DNA of 64,000 bases from Nereocystis luetkeana (GCA_031213475.1 JARUPZ010000018.1:5183680-5247679), one strand, 5' to 3'; positions 12,290 through 26,000 are shown, numbered from the stretch's first letter. The notes: generated by a model not told the origin, from the letters alone. Translations and numbers: made by a program.

Positions 12290-12955
12290 TCCATGATTGA
12301 TTATCATGCCGACCAAAGAGGGCGCAACGACGGAGGTCTGAAGTGCACATACATGCACACCAACAACATGCACATGAGAACGAGCGAGTCGATACTCATA
12401 TGTGCCCCCAGTGTTTAGCTCACAGCTGCTATACTACGCGAGCATAGCAGACGCGCGCGGGCGAACGGTACGACACTGTGCCTGCTGTAGCATTTGGTGT
12501 GGATAGGCCTATACAGTAGGCGTTAGGCAATCGCTGTGTAGTTTCCTCCCGGCCACCCGCCCCTTCTTCTTGTTTCGAAGGTAAACGGAACGGAGCGGCT
12601 GCACATATTATATGGTGTGTGCCACACCGTGTTCCTTACTGTTATTTATTATTGTTCGCGATTGGCTGATTGATAGCAAATCCGAACTCACGAGGAGTGT
12701 TGCCAAATGGTTTATACTGCCCTTGGGGGTCTCGGTTGTCCGAGACTGCATGCCATGTGTTGTTATAGAGCCCCGGCCAACTGGCCGAGGGGGGGGAACT
12801 CTTGGGTACTGGCATCATGATAGGAGACGGGAAGCAGCCGCCGGTGCGGCACTTACTTAACGTGCTATGCCCGCCAGTAGAGCCCCTCCACCACGTTGCA
12901 GAGAAAAACAATGACAACATGGCATTTCGGAGGATAAATAAATCAACCAAAAGAA
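12290..12955 (+). repeat. Repeat C, shorter copy
   Basis: Starts TTGATTATCATGCCGACC and ends with TACTGGCATCATGATAGG and GGCATTTCGGAGGATAAAT. The interior is much shorter than in the copy at 7.4-8.6 kb, as in an internally deleted non-autonomous element. Confidence 0.5.
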
Positions 12956-12958
12956 GGC

Positions 12959-13059
12959 TTAAACCCTTTCAGCACCGCAGTCCCGTTTTGGCGACCAACC
13001 ACTTACAATTTGAGGGTTTTGTCCCCAAAACGGGACTGCGGCTCTAAAACCAGGGTTTC
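12959..13059. repeat. MITE family 2, copy 2
   Basis: A diverged copy of the 53.9-kb palindrome: CCGCAGTCCCGTTTTGG on the left, CCAAAACGGGACTGCGG on the right. It directly follows a copy of repeat C. Confidence 0.75.
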
Positions 13060-13781
13060 GTAGGAGGTTTCGCCCATTCCGAAATGGATCTCTTTTTTTG
13101 GCGCCGTCAAAATTAGAATCTCGCAAGCATCCCTATTCGTCTCCCCGAATTCAGAAAACAAAAAAAAAATACTAGCTGGTATATTGTTTGAAATTCAAAA
13201 ACTGCCCGAATTCGAAAAATAAATGATTAATACTCTATTTCCAAGATCAAACATACTGATCATCATGTGCAATGAAATTTTAGCTCGTTTTATTCCCACA
13301 AAAAAAGATAAATTCTCGTCACCGCGATTGTTCCTCTGGGTTGTTAGCTGTTCGTGTCCAGGGCTCAGCTCGCATTGTGAGTTTTGTTTACGTCGGCGAC
13401 CGTCTGGACAAACAAGCCGTGATCACAGGTATGATACTCTACACACACAGTAGTAGTGTCTGTACACACACACGCCGGACAGATACATATTATTGCATCA
13501 CGTTCTACAGTAGATCGTCTACAGATCCTATAACCTGCCGTCTATACGAGTACAAGGCCCGAACAAGGAAAACCAGGGGTTTCGTATAGAGTCATGTCAA
13601 CTTCTACAGTACTAATAGACGATTGAGATTAGGTTATTAACCAGAGGAGTATATGCCCCCTACCTGGAAACGTGAGCGAAGTCGTGCAGATAAATCAGGG
13701 ATGTAGCTGGTCCTTAAATATGTATGTGCCGTAGGTCACCAACGATGATCTGCCCAAGGTGCAGAGATTAGATATGCTTTC

Positions 13782-13882
13782 TTGGTTGTTATCTCGCGCA
13801 TAATTCAGCAATCCCACTGCTCGTCGATGCTGATCGAAAGTTGTAGATGTTGCCAACCCACGCTGGCGCGCTTACCGCGACC
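13782..13882 (-). mobile_element. SINE body fragment
   Basis: TCCCACTGCTCGTCGATGC and the following 60 bp match the body of the SINEs at 41.1 and 48.2 kb. The tRNA-like head is missing. Confidence 0.5.
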
Positions 13883-15835
13883 ACTGGCAGGCCGCACGAG
13901 TATTGTTACACTGACATTGTGCAAGCTGACAAGTCTTATTATCATTGATTGCTTGTATCAGGTATACACCAGGTACCAGGTATAAGTTATTGAGCCGATT
14001 GCTTCTCTACTACTGGTACTAATAATTTCAAACTACTGAACGCACAGTGCGCACGCCACTAGATGGCGGCTTAGACTACAGAGAGAGTCGAAACTCAAAA
14101 CAAAGCTAAACACAAACAACAACAATAGTAACTATATCCATTGCTACCGCTAAGCGGGTGCCCTGGTCACCTCAGTCAGTCGTCATCGTCCTCGCAGTCT
14201 CTACTGTTGCCGGGCCGATCCAAAAGTGACAACGCTTATCATCATAACACGAACGCCTTTTAGAAGTAGCAAACCCCGATCCCCCCCCACCGTTTTGAAA
14301 GGGATGCGTGGTCAATGACCAAATAAACCAAGGCTTGCAAGCAATAAACGAGTACACCCCCCCGCTTCGTGCATTTGTTCATCTCTCAAAATTCCGAAAA
14401 AAAAAGAGCAACAGCACAGAACATGTACGATGACAGGGGGCGCGCACACCTCCAAAAAACGCTCAACGCTCTGCAAAGGGGCGCTCAATCAGCAACGCCT
14501 GCCATCTTTTTGCCGCGCCTCGTGTAACCGACCAACTCCGCCTACACGTATATAAGGTGAAATATACAATAAAATGTTCTTGGTCTTGCTATAGAGGGGC
14601 GTCACGATGCCTCCTCTTCAACGTCCAAACGAAAAAAAAACGAAAAAAAACGGACCCTTCCACAGAACGTCGAATGAAAAACCATGAACTAACCCCATTG
14701 AGGTTTCATTAACTTGACTATAGTACGGGGGGGGGACAACATGTCGAAACAATACGACGATTCCAGAATCGGTCCACACGAAGCAGCCCGGCCTGTTGTC
14801 ACGGGGTGGGCATATGTAGTAAGAACCATAATCCACCATGGACCCAAAACCATGCATCTCTCCTGTGATTGCACACCACACTTGGTTCTTATTACTATCA
14901 TATACCTGGTACCTGGTATTAGAGACTCAGTTTTACAAACTGAGAAGACGTCCCCCCGTACGAGCACAGTGTAACGTGAAGGGTATGTGCGTCCGCAATG
15001 CAATGCATCTATACATAGCATGATGAGTGGATACTCGCACCCCGCTGAACGCTCTTGGGTGGGCTGTTAGTTCCATTAGCATTAGCAGCAACCAGAGCAC
15101 ATGACGGACCCAAAAAGGGCAGGTCTCCCCCTATAAGTTGACACACCGTAAGATGTGCATTTGATTTGCTATGCTTACTCCTGCCCGTGATAGACTGATA
15201 CCTTCCAACGCTGACTTTTGTTTCAGTCGTTATGTCTGCCCCCTGCCCCCCCCCTCTCAAAAAAGGATGAAATGACCCCCCATACAAACTCATCGCAACC
15301 CTCCCCCCCGCCCCCGCCCCTCCCCCCAACATGCCATATTTTTCGTGGCGAAAACCGTTCGGGACGAGAGTCGGAAAATTTTAGCAGTAGCACAGGGGGA
15401 CATTGGACAATGATAGTGGTACGCTACGAGCGTGAAACCATTATCATATGGTACTCCTACCTGGTACCTTGGTATGAAACAAATACAGTAGTACATCAGT
15501 CCGGCACATCCACGAAAAGGTAGAAAAAAAAGGGGAAAAAAGAACAAGAAAGAAGGAAATGATCTACTTCGCTATCACACTAAGTACCCAAACCCTGCTT
15601 GGAAATATCAGGACCGTTTACGTACACATTTTGAGATCTCAACGAATTATTACATTTCCGGACACAGCGGTACCTGGTATATACCCGCAAGACGTACGTA
15701 AGCGTATCCATCCCCTTTACATTCAGGGCACCTAGATACCAAGATCACGAGCACCGCTACAGCAGGAAAAAAAAACGGCTGCGATTCACAGGGAAATAAG
15801 GCACGCGGAAGCCAATAGGGGTACTGAAGTTACAG

Positions 15836-15953
15836 TATTACGGGGGACCATAGTTAGTAGTAGACCAAATATCGCTAGTAAAAATGGTTAAATATATACC
15901 AGGTAGGTTTTTATGTATACCATAGGTCCTATTAACTGTGGTCCCCCGTAATA
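15836..15953. repeat. MITE family 1, copy 3
   Basis: Near-complete copy, 118 bp, with the insert TACCAGGTA in its core. Arms pair over about 35 bp. Confidence 0.85.
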
Positions 15954-16048
15954 GTGCAGAGCGCACTGTTTACCCAGATGAGAGACTCATACGCAGATAG
16001 CCTTGGCCAGCACGTTCTTTTCGGAGTGCTATACCGTATATATCACTC

Positions 16049-16312
16049 TAGGGTGATAACGTAACACACCCCCTCGGACGATTTCTTTCCCATCCGATTT
16101 TCTCGACAACAAGGAGAGAGAGAGAGCAAATGTCGAGTGATGCACGCGCCCCCATGGAAGGGTCTCGGGTTTCGGCGGGATGTTTCCAATGCCACCCTTT
16201 TCGTGTCGTTTGCGCATGCCCCCCACCCGTGTTCAGGAGCAAATCGCCTCCGAAATTCCTCTCAGGGAGGGTGTGTTGTGTTAGGTTATGTTATGCTATG
16301 CTATGTTATCAC
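16049..16312 (-). repeat. Inverted-repeat family D, copy 2
   Basis: Termini GGGTGATAACGTAACACACC on the left and GGTGTGTTGTG...TTATCACCC on the right form an inverted pair. The interior matches the 3.05-kb copy in the opposite direction. Confidence 0.6.
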
Positions 16313-16940
16313 CCGCGTGACAAGGTAGGCGCCCTGCACCGCGACAACAGTTCTACCGCAATGCTGTCCTGCTGCACCCCCCTTTCCGGAGCAAACTATT
16401 AATAGTTGGAATTATACTGCAAGACCACAGCGTTGGACACGTTTTCGCCATGTCTTCTATCGCGAGAAACAATTAGTGCAGTACGAGCCGTGTCACCTTT
16501 TCCGCCGCAGACATGATCCGACCTTCTGCATCGTTACAAGCGGGCGCCCGCCGACGCGTGTGATACGGTTACTAAACCTCGTACCTGGTAGTTGCAAGGG
16601 AGTGAAGCCCCTCGAGAACGGTGCCCTCGTTTGTTACGGGGGACAAAACCGCCTGTAGGTAGAAGTGGGTAATCTTTGCACGGCAGCCGTAAAAGGGATA
16701 TTTCTACCGACCGACCCCGGCTATACCTACCGCACGCATGCCTTCCATACAATAAACAAAAGCACGAGCTAAACCTGTTCCACCACCGCCATCACTCCCT
16801 CCGGGCGGGTATCACTGTGATGTTTAATCATATCATAACGAAAAAAAGGTCAGGGAGAACAAAACAAAAAAAATTACCAGCAGGATGAAAAAAAGTTTGA
16901 TTTACTAAAATAAATATGTAAACAATAAACGTCTTAATAA

Positions 16941-17064
16941 TCAACCGATCCGAAAGCCCTGCGACAGCAACCGCTGCTGATCCGCAGCCGACCCCCGGTG
17001 CTCCAGCGCTTCGTACAGGGGCCGCGCCGCCGGCGGCGGCGATACGCTTCCCGAGAGGAGTTCC
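16941..17064 (-). CDS. FYVE-SYLF gene, last exon and stop
   Basis: The exon encodes RELLSGSVSPPPAA, then RPLYEALEHRGSAADQQ and RLLSQGFRIG, then TGA. The (R)-x-LL-x-G-x-V-x-x-P-x-A-x-x-LYEAL pattern is the usual SYLF C-terminus. The acceptor ATAAATCAG gives the one base needed after the phase-2 donor. No canonical AATAAA was seen just downstream on the minus strand. Confidence 0.94.
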
Positions 17065-20000
17065 CTGATTTATCGGAGGCATCGGTCGCCAATCAAACAA
17101 GAACGGGGGGGGGGGGGGGGAGGGGAAGGTGGGCGGAGTCGATCGTTTACATACAAAAACGTGTTCGCTTGCTTGCCTTCGGCTCAAGTACCGACTGTGT
17201 GTGACGGTAACGGCTGTCACAACAATAACAACAACAACAACACAAGCTCAAGGCGCTAAAATGCAAAATGGCGTTCGTGCGAGAACCCCGCCGCGGCACG
17301 CCATTTGCTGCACCACCTTGCAGACGGTGGGGGCGGCAGCAGCAACGGCGGCGACAGCTCGGGAACCCACCCATGCACCCACCCACCCACCCACCCACCC
17401 ACCTGACTGACACTTCTCGACCGTAAAATTTCCGGTTGACGTCCGCCCTAGCAACGATAATGCCCCCCTCCAGGCTCAGACCCGCGAAAAGCCCTCGGCT
17501 GTGGCTGTCTGTAAGCCCGTGATGGCAAACAAAACGAGCACAAATAAACGAACAAATGAACAAAATACGCAAAAAGAAACAAGCACGTACAACAAAGACA
17601 GCAAACAAAACAAACAACGTGAACAAGCAATATAAAACAAAGCAAAAGACCGTACCAAAAAATAAGCAACCAAGACCAACAAATAACAGACAAACAAAAC
17701 GAAGCCACGAAAATAATAGCGTGGTGAAACGTTTTTTTTTTGTACTTTTCACGTGGGTCGTCGTTTTGTTTTCCCGGGCGATTGCACACTTCTGATGCTG
17801 GATCTCACGTAGACGACACACCAATTTTGTCGACGGCCATTTCGCTGAGAAGCACCTCTCTCTCCAGAAAAGTGAACGCCGTTTGGGTGAATAGGCGAAA
17901 GATCCCTGAATTCCTAGGGGAAGACTCGCACCTACTAAACAGCATTCAACTTATCGATGCATACCAGGTATTCAACTTAGTAGTTCCCCTCGGGGGCACG
18001 GGGGGGGCGCTTCTAAGCGCATATACACCCCCAGCCGCTTGTAGAGGTGGGTTACGAGAGAGGCGTTCGGAGACGCCATCTGCAGCGGCGCCGTGTAGTT
18101 TCCTATACCCCCCCCCTCGAGCCCTCCCCGGAGGGAGGGGGTCGCGCGGTTCTACACGCATTTTTTTTTTTCAAACAGAAACTTCCAAGAGTAGAGACGT
18201 CGGGGGGCATCCAAGCATCTCCCTATATCATACCCTATACTTCAGAGAAGATAATTTTTTTTGCACCCATATAGGATTCAACTATCGGTACTGTACCTAT
18301 TAATACCTGGTGATCAACATAGTAGTTCCCAGAGGGGGTTGGGAGGGGGTGCTCGATATCATGCATGGCTGTAGTCGTACGGCCATCATTGGATTCAACT
18401 ATCGGTACTGTACCTATTAATACCTGGTGATCAACATAGTAGTTCCCAGAGGGGGTTGGGAGGGGGTGCTCGATATCATGCATGGCTGTAGTCGTACGGC
18501 CATCATTCCCGGGAGGAGGGGAGGCTTTTACGCGCATACAAACCCCCACCCGTACCCGCTTTTGAGATAGGTGGCTCACAAGAGGAGGCGTGGAGGACAG
18601 CCTGTGCGGCAATGCTGAGCATTCTCCTTTACCCCCGCGCTTGGTGCAAGCAATGTCTGCCTGGTCGGTGAAAACCCGACATGCTCCGTCCCGGCATTGT
18701 AGGGATGCGAGGGTCTATGGTCATACGACTACGCCCATGCATGAGACCGAGTACATCCCTCCTATCGAGTACACCCCCCCCTCTTACAGGTTGGGTTGGC
18801 GTCGGTTGGCAACGACACTGTAAAACATGCCGCTCACTACGTGAGATAGACAACCAGGGTACCGCTGTTTGTTCGTTTTTCGGCGGTCGGTCACAGTTGG
18901 TTGTCGAGTTGGATCGTTTGTGCGAGGTGAACAACCTTTACCCCGCACAAGTGGGAATGGTCGTATCACGTACCAGGTAGTGCTTATGGTAAGGCACCCA
19001 AGAGGCAGTTACATAGTACTCCCATTGCTGTCTCTGGAAACGCCTACACCGGAAATTAAATCAACTCATTGTAGACCGGGGCGCAAAAAAAAAATCCTTG
19101 AAGCTGTCATCCATATGCAAGTTCGCCTCACAAGCGGTTCTTAGTAGGATGCAACTCACCCCTCATGCGACTCGCCGGGCACCTCACGGCGCTTCGCGTT
19201 TTGGTGCAAGCAATGTCTGCCTGGTCGGTGAAAACCCGACATGCTCCGTCCCGGCATTGTAGGGATGCGAGGGTCTATGGTAATACGACTACGGCCATGC
19301 ATGATATCGAGTGCATCTCTCCTATCGAGTACACCCCCCCCGCGCGCCTCCCTTTGCGGGGGGAGGGAGAAGGGGGGCGCGCGATTCTACGCGCATACCG
19401 GGTACCAAACAGCAGGGCTGTTCGCCGGTCGGATCAAACCTCGCGGGTGGGGTCAGGTTGGGTTGGGTAAGGGGGACCCGAGCCGAGCCGACCCGTAAGA
19501 GTTTCAAACCTTCTGACCCGAGCCGACCCCACGCTAGCCGACCCGTGATGCTCAAAACAATACCGGGACCCGACCCGCTGGTCCGGTTATGACTCGTGAA
19601 AATCCGTACAAAAACAATGCCTGACAGCGGTAACTCACAAGAGTAGGCGTGGGCGACGCCCTCGGCGGCGACGCTGACGTTGCCCGCGCCTGTTCGACCC
19701 AGTGGGCCCACTGCCACGCTTAGCTCCGCGCCGATGGACACTTGACCCCTCCCTGCCGACACCATAGCCGCGTGCCGAATCAAGAGAAGGCACGATGAAG
19801 CAGGGAACGAAACAAACCGCAAAAACGAACCGTACACGAAACAGCAGCAACGAGCGGAACCACCAAGGGATTACTGGCAAAAAGGCAAAATCAGGAAACG
19901 CACAAGCTGGCTGACGGTAAACACGAAAGAAAAAAACATAAGCGCAACACACCCAAGTCCTCAAAACAGTAAGTCAGTGGTGTGGATGCGCGGCGGTGAA

Positions 20001-23000
20001 AAAGCGGAAAAAGCGGGCGCGCTTTCTTGATTCACCCCCCTCCATCTCGACAGGGATGCGTGGTCAATGGTCAAATGACTATACTGTAAGGCAGGCAACA
20101 AATGAGTACCCCCCCCCGTCCCCCCCGGCGTTTCCCCCGCCCAACATAGATGGGCTATCCTAAGGCTAACGCTACGGCTGTTTCTAATAGCAAGGCCGAG
20201 GCTAAGGGCAAGGCTGAGGGCAAGGCTCAGACTAACGCCAAGGCTAAGGCTAGTGCCAAGAATAACGCTAAGGCTATCGCTCAGGCTAACGCTAAGGTTG
20301 ACGCTCGGCTGACGCTAAGGCTACCGCTAAGGCTACCGCTAAGGCTACCGCTAAGGCTACCGCTAAGGCTACCGCTAAGGCTACCGCTAAGGCTACCGCT
20401 AAGGCTACCGCTAAGGCTACCGCTAAGGACCCCGCTAAGGCTAACGCTAAGGCTAACGCTAAGGCTAACGCTAAGGGCAGCGCTCAGGTTAAGGCTAACG
20501 CGAAGACTAACACTAGGACTAACGCTAATACTAATGTTTCAGCTAGAGCTACGACCGAGGACAAGACTAAATACTAAATACCAGGTACTAAATTTCAAGG
20601 CCACTGCCTATGGGTTTATTCCAAAACCCACCTGAAAATGCCTCGACGGCGGAGTCAGTGTTAAGTACCAGCACGAAATCGGTTATCTCCCCGCCGATTA
20701 GCGCGCCCCACCCCATGCCCAGCGTCGCGATCGCCGAGGGCGCGGACCAGAAACCTTCCTCCGTTCTCGCCACAACCAGGCCGGTCCCAACACGGCCCGC
20801 CACGATGAACCCCCTAGAAGAGCAAGTTCGTGCATAGTTTGTGGGTTGTTTCGGCGTCCGTTCGGAGGACAAGGGAATGAACGAGGAGGAGGAGGAAGAG
20901 GGAAGACTCGAATTGTTGTTGTTGTTGTTGTCCGTCTCGATTGTTTTTCGTTCCGTTCTTGTGTGTTCTTGTTGCTAGCTTTTTTTGTTGGTTTCTGGTA
21001 ATTTATCTTGTATTACAGATTTCAGTTTTTCTCGGGAATTATCAAAACGAGCTTGTCTTGCTGCGCGGTTTGCTTTCCGCGGACTAAGTCATCTGCAACG
21101 TAGTCGCGATTCTCTCTCTCACTCATTCTCCTCTTCTCTATAGACGCCTTCTCTTGGGGGTCAGCGGTTACACGCATGCGGGAGAATAAATGCAAGAGTA
21201 GCACACAGTGCAGCCCCGTCCAGTCCATGTTCAGCACGCATTGATGCACGTACACACGTACTACCGCGCCTTTGTCCGCGTCCACATACACCGCGCGCGG
21301 CGGCTTCCTCGGGCAAGAGGTCAGACAGGGCGAGAAAACGGGATGCGCCCCCCCTTCCCATCCCCCCTTCTACTCCCTGAGGGGTGGAGAGCCTTAACTC
21401 CGCACAAGGGGAGTGACGGCGTCACGCAGTGCGTGTATGGTGAGGCACCCACGAGGCAGATACATAGTACACCCATTGCTTTCTCTGGAAGTGGCCACAC
21501 CAGAAAACAAATCAATTTCATTCCAATCTGTCATCCATAAGCAAGTAAGTCTAGGCGGTTCTCATTGCGATGCAGCTCTCACCCTTCATGCGACTCGCCC
21601 GACACCACACGGTGCTCCGCGCTTGGTGTAACCGATGAACGCCTGTTCGGTGAAAACCCGACGTGCTCCTCTGTCCCGTAATAGTAGGCATGCGAAGGTC
21701 CATGCACGACATAAGTACACCCCCTCCCCCCCCCCCAACCCAGCGGAAACCAAGCCCCCCCCCCCTCCCCCCCCCCACCTCTTACTCCCTTTCGGCCCCC
21801 CCGCCCCCCCATGCCCCTAGCTCTTCCCCGATAACCCCTTGACGACTGAAGTAGGTGTGTCTGTGCAGTGCAGCACGGAAAGGGTTGGAGAGTCACTCAC
21901 CCCTTTATCACCGTCAAGAAGGCGAGACCTTTGGCGCGGCTCAGCAGCTCCTGCGGAATGGAGCTGTCCTGGATCATCCCCCTTGCGACAAAAACAAAAG
22001 CAAAAGAAAAAAGAACGGGCTGTTGAGCAGGCTCTGGCTACTGTATGCCAGGTATGCTCAAAAACGAAGTAGAAAAGGGGCTAGAAAATATCACATGACC
22101 TGGTTGACTGTAAGTCGGCGACTACAATTCAGTTGGCTGGGAACTTGCGGTAAGTTTCCGTGCGGCAAATCGCGAAGTTCTGTGTCTTTTGCATCAGCCC
22201 CTTGAGCGTTTGTGACTGGACGTGTTCGTTTTAAAAGTGATAAAACACAAAAGTCAGCTATTAATAGTTGGTATACTTCGCTATCCGATCAAAAAAACTT
22301 AGCTGCGAAGCCCAGCCAGCCAACTCCGAACATACAATACAGAAAAAAAAACATCGCCGATCCGAAACAAAGTGGGCGGGAAGGTTCAACAGAGGAAGAC
22401 TTAGGGGTTGAAGCGACCTTGATTACTGGGATATACGGGAGACTGGTATGCTTGCTTGCTTACGCCCTGAGAATGGCCACTCCGCCCCTGCCCCCGCTTT
22501 GACCGCTCTTTGGGATGTGGACATGGAATGGACGCTGGCTTTCCCTTTCTCCCGACCGCTCTCTCTCGCTGTAGTTTTCACTTTCGCTTCCAATTTTCGA
22601 ATATCAATCTCGTCCTCATCTGTCATTCTCAGCGTTTTCTTTAATAACATTATCATTATCTTGCTGGCCTTTCCTCCTTTTCTTTCGTTTTCGCTCTCTC
22701 ATTCTCGTAATAATTTCCATTCTCAGTACCATTGCCATTCTCAAGTGACATCTCATGATCAAAATCAACATCATTCTCGCGCTCATTTCCATTGCCAATC
22801 CCATCCTCAGCCTCACTCTACATTGACTTTTCATTATCGAAATCAATATCACTCTCGTGCTCATTCTCATTGCCAATCTCATCGTAAGCCTCTTTCTCGC
22901 TTCACAACGCTCCTCCGCCCATCCCCTCATTGGCATCAATCTCTTACCGATTTTGTTTTTGGCGGTCGGTCACAGCTGGTGGTCGAGTTAGATCGTTTGT

Positions 23001-26000
23001 GCGAGGTGAACAACCTATACTCCGTACAAGGGGAATTGTCGTATCACGTACCAGGGAGCGTTTATGGAAAGGCACCCGAGAGGCAGTCACATAGTACTCC
23101 CATTGCTGTCTCTGGAAGTGGCTACACCGGAAAGTAAAATAACTCACTGAAGCTGTCATCCATACGCAAGTCCGCCTCACAAACGGCTCTTAGTAGGATG
23201 CAGCTCACCCCTCATGCGACTCGCCAGACACCTCACGGCGCTCCGCGCTTGGTGCAAGAAATGTCTGTCTGGCCGGTGAAAACCGGACATGCTCCGTCCC
23301 GGCATTGTAGGGATGCGAGGGTCTATGATCATACGACTACGGCCATGCATGATATCGAGTACATCTCTCCTATCGAGTACCCCCCCCCCCCCCCCCCCCG
23401 CCTCTCGGTCCCGCCTGCCCGACTCACTCCTTGGTGAAGTTGTGTATGGTGTAGGCGGCCTTCCGCACCTCCGCCCCGAGTGTGAACACGATGGGCCGGT
23501 TGAGGTAGGACGCCATGCCTCCCTGTTCCACGCCGTTATCCTTCACCGCGTTGCTCACGCTCTCTGAGGGTTATCAGTGATTAGACAATACAAATCAACA
23601 GAAACGATCAACGCTTTGGTTGGTAAGATGATGACGTTACGATAACATTACAATCATTACATTCATATGTACGTATGATATTTACGCGGTGCCTACGAGT
23701 GAAGCGAGACGATCATGTATAATAGTACACGGGACCACCTAAAATGCACCTATATCAAAGTCAACGTGCGAAATCACCCCCGGGTGTTCCATGTTTGGCG
23801 TTTTTCTTCTTGTGATTTTTGTATCACCCCGGGGTAGTCTCCTGCCGCTTGGGCTCCATCTAAGAGAACGGTCGCATCCAGGGCGTAAAACACGCGTCCG
23901 TCTCGGTGCCCTCCAACACGTGTGCGTACAAACACGAGTATTTAAAATGTGCATCTTTCGCGCTCGTTTATCTGTAGACGCGGTGCGGTGCCTGACGGCC
24001 GGCTTATTGTAGAATGTCATGCAATTTGCAAAGGAAAAAATAGCACCGAAAGACCACCAAATTAATCTCGCAAAAAGAAGGCAAAGACGAGCAGACATAC
24101 TTTCGGGAACAACACGCCAGACAAAAAACCGACTGCGGCGGAAACAGACTCCCCCTCCCCAAAAAACGGAAGCAAAAAACAACTACAGCGAAAAAAGTGC
24201 GGCGCACAAAATCGTGGCCACGCCTACGGTTCGTGGGGAAAAACAAATTACGAGGAAAATGTGCATGAACCAGCGCAACATTTTCACTACCTACTTTACG
24301 TCCTGGTGGTACCTTACCATAAATACGATACGGGTTGGATACAGCTGTGGGTGAAGCCGGAGATGTGAAACAGGAGATCGGCGCGGTCCGACCCAAAATC
24401 TCCGTCTGTTGTGCTTTCTTGACCTGAAATGACCCACCGATTGTTGGCCCTTTGCTCTACACAAAACCTCACTCTATACTATGCTTGAACCTCCTACGTA
24501 CGTACATTGTTCACACATTCCATCCCCCCTATTCCTCCGCAAATGTACTCAACAGCACGTTATTGTATTCTGTCCTACATACTTTGTTTTTTATTGCTCT
24601 CCACCAGCTCACCCTGTTTGGCCACGGTGACAAATATTTATGCCGGAGCGAGCTGCTACGAACTCTAGTTGCGAGAGATATACCCTTATGTACTCCAATC
24701 ACCGACGCCATCAATATTTTATCATATCCGCTGTGTAAGAAAGAAGTAGTTTTTTTAATACCAGGTATGCTATACTGAATATAAACGCCACAAAAAAAAA
24801 TACGGTCTTACCGTTCGGGTTCGGGTTTGTATAGGATCAGGCCTGGGATTGGGTTTGTCTAGGCCAACAGGCAAGGTTAAAATTGACGACACACGTCCTG
24901 CAAAAAAGTTTTGAGCAGGACGCTCCTGCACATAGCGGGAGTCGGCGAATAAGGCCTCTACCGTACAAAACCAAGGACTGCCGACAAAAAAAAAGGTTGA
25001 ACGGCATACACCGCACACACACGCGACGCACGGAACACAGCAGTACAGTAGTTGGATCGTGTGTTACAGAAACAGAAGTTGAAAAAAGCATGCACCGAAG
25101 AAGGGGCTGGCACTCTCGTCCACACTCGGCTGCCCACAAAAATCGCACCGTAGCAGCAGCAGTATTGCTGTGCCTGTGACAACAGCAGAGGCCCCCAGCT
25201 CTACAGATCGCAGGGTCTGACCAAAAAGCAATCATGGATAGGAAGCCACAGCGATACAGCGCGGACAAACTACTGCACACGCGTGATGTTTCTTCCTGCT
25301 CTGCTGGCGGGCGGCAGGCATGTATAGGGTTATAGCCAGCTGGTTGTAGCACGCGCCCTGCTCTGCTCATGTGCTGTTACTGTAGTTGTCTGTGGTGAGT
25401 GGGATACGCACATGATACAAAAAAACGTTGAAAAAAAAAGAAAACACAAAAAAACAAACATGATATCTGCGAGGATCGAACTCGAGCCTCCAAGTCCAAA
25501 GTCGGGCATCGTGACCATTGTACATTACATAATAAATATCCATATTATTTGTAGTACCTGATATTATTTTTCGCGGCGCGCACGACACACCGCACGCACA
25601 TGCACAGCAGCGCAGCAGAAGAGCAACAGGTGGTGATGGTAGATGACGGATCGCAGCCTCCGATAAAGCAACTAGCCATAGCAGTACACCAGGGACGTGC
25701 GAGACGCGTGGTGTGGGCCGCCACTGTTTGTGCTGCTAGGCGGGGTTGTGCAACGTTGTTCGTGTTATTTGCATGTTGTCTCGGGTGTGCCTTCGGCAAG
25801 AAACACAAAACGTCGGAAATATAAGAACCGTTGTGGCACTCGTACTTGATCCAAACGGTCCTTGCATTTCCGTCCAGGATGTGTGTGGATCTGTCACACA
25901 TGGAGCAGCAGCAGCAACGAGGAGTGAATTGCAGATTGTGGACCGCAGGCTCCAAAAAATACAACCAGCCTCAGCAGTACAGCACATATGGGTGTGTCGC

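Larger units (their letters stand above)
10838..15835. other. No gene recognised; scattered small elements
   Basis: Apart from repeat C, a family 2 MITE and a SINE fragment listed separately, I see simple repeats (GTG near 10970, TAG near 11850), homopolymers and many ACCAGGTA motifs. Confidence 0.5.

Noticed and set aside
17147-17824. A 225-codon minus frame read as one hydrophobic protein
   Set aside because: Only the part at 17403-17508 carries SYLF motifs between a good acceptor and donor. The rest is T-rich intron.
20283-20480. Regular short repeats that could suggest a CRISPR array
   Set aside because: The 12-bp units are contiguous with no unique spacers, so this is a minisatellite in eukaryotic DNA.
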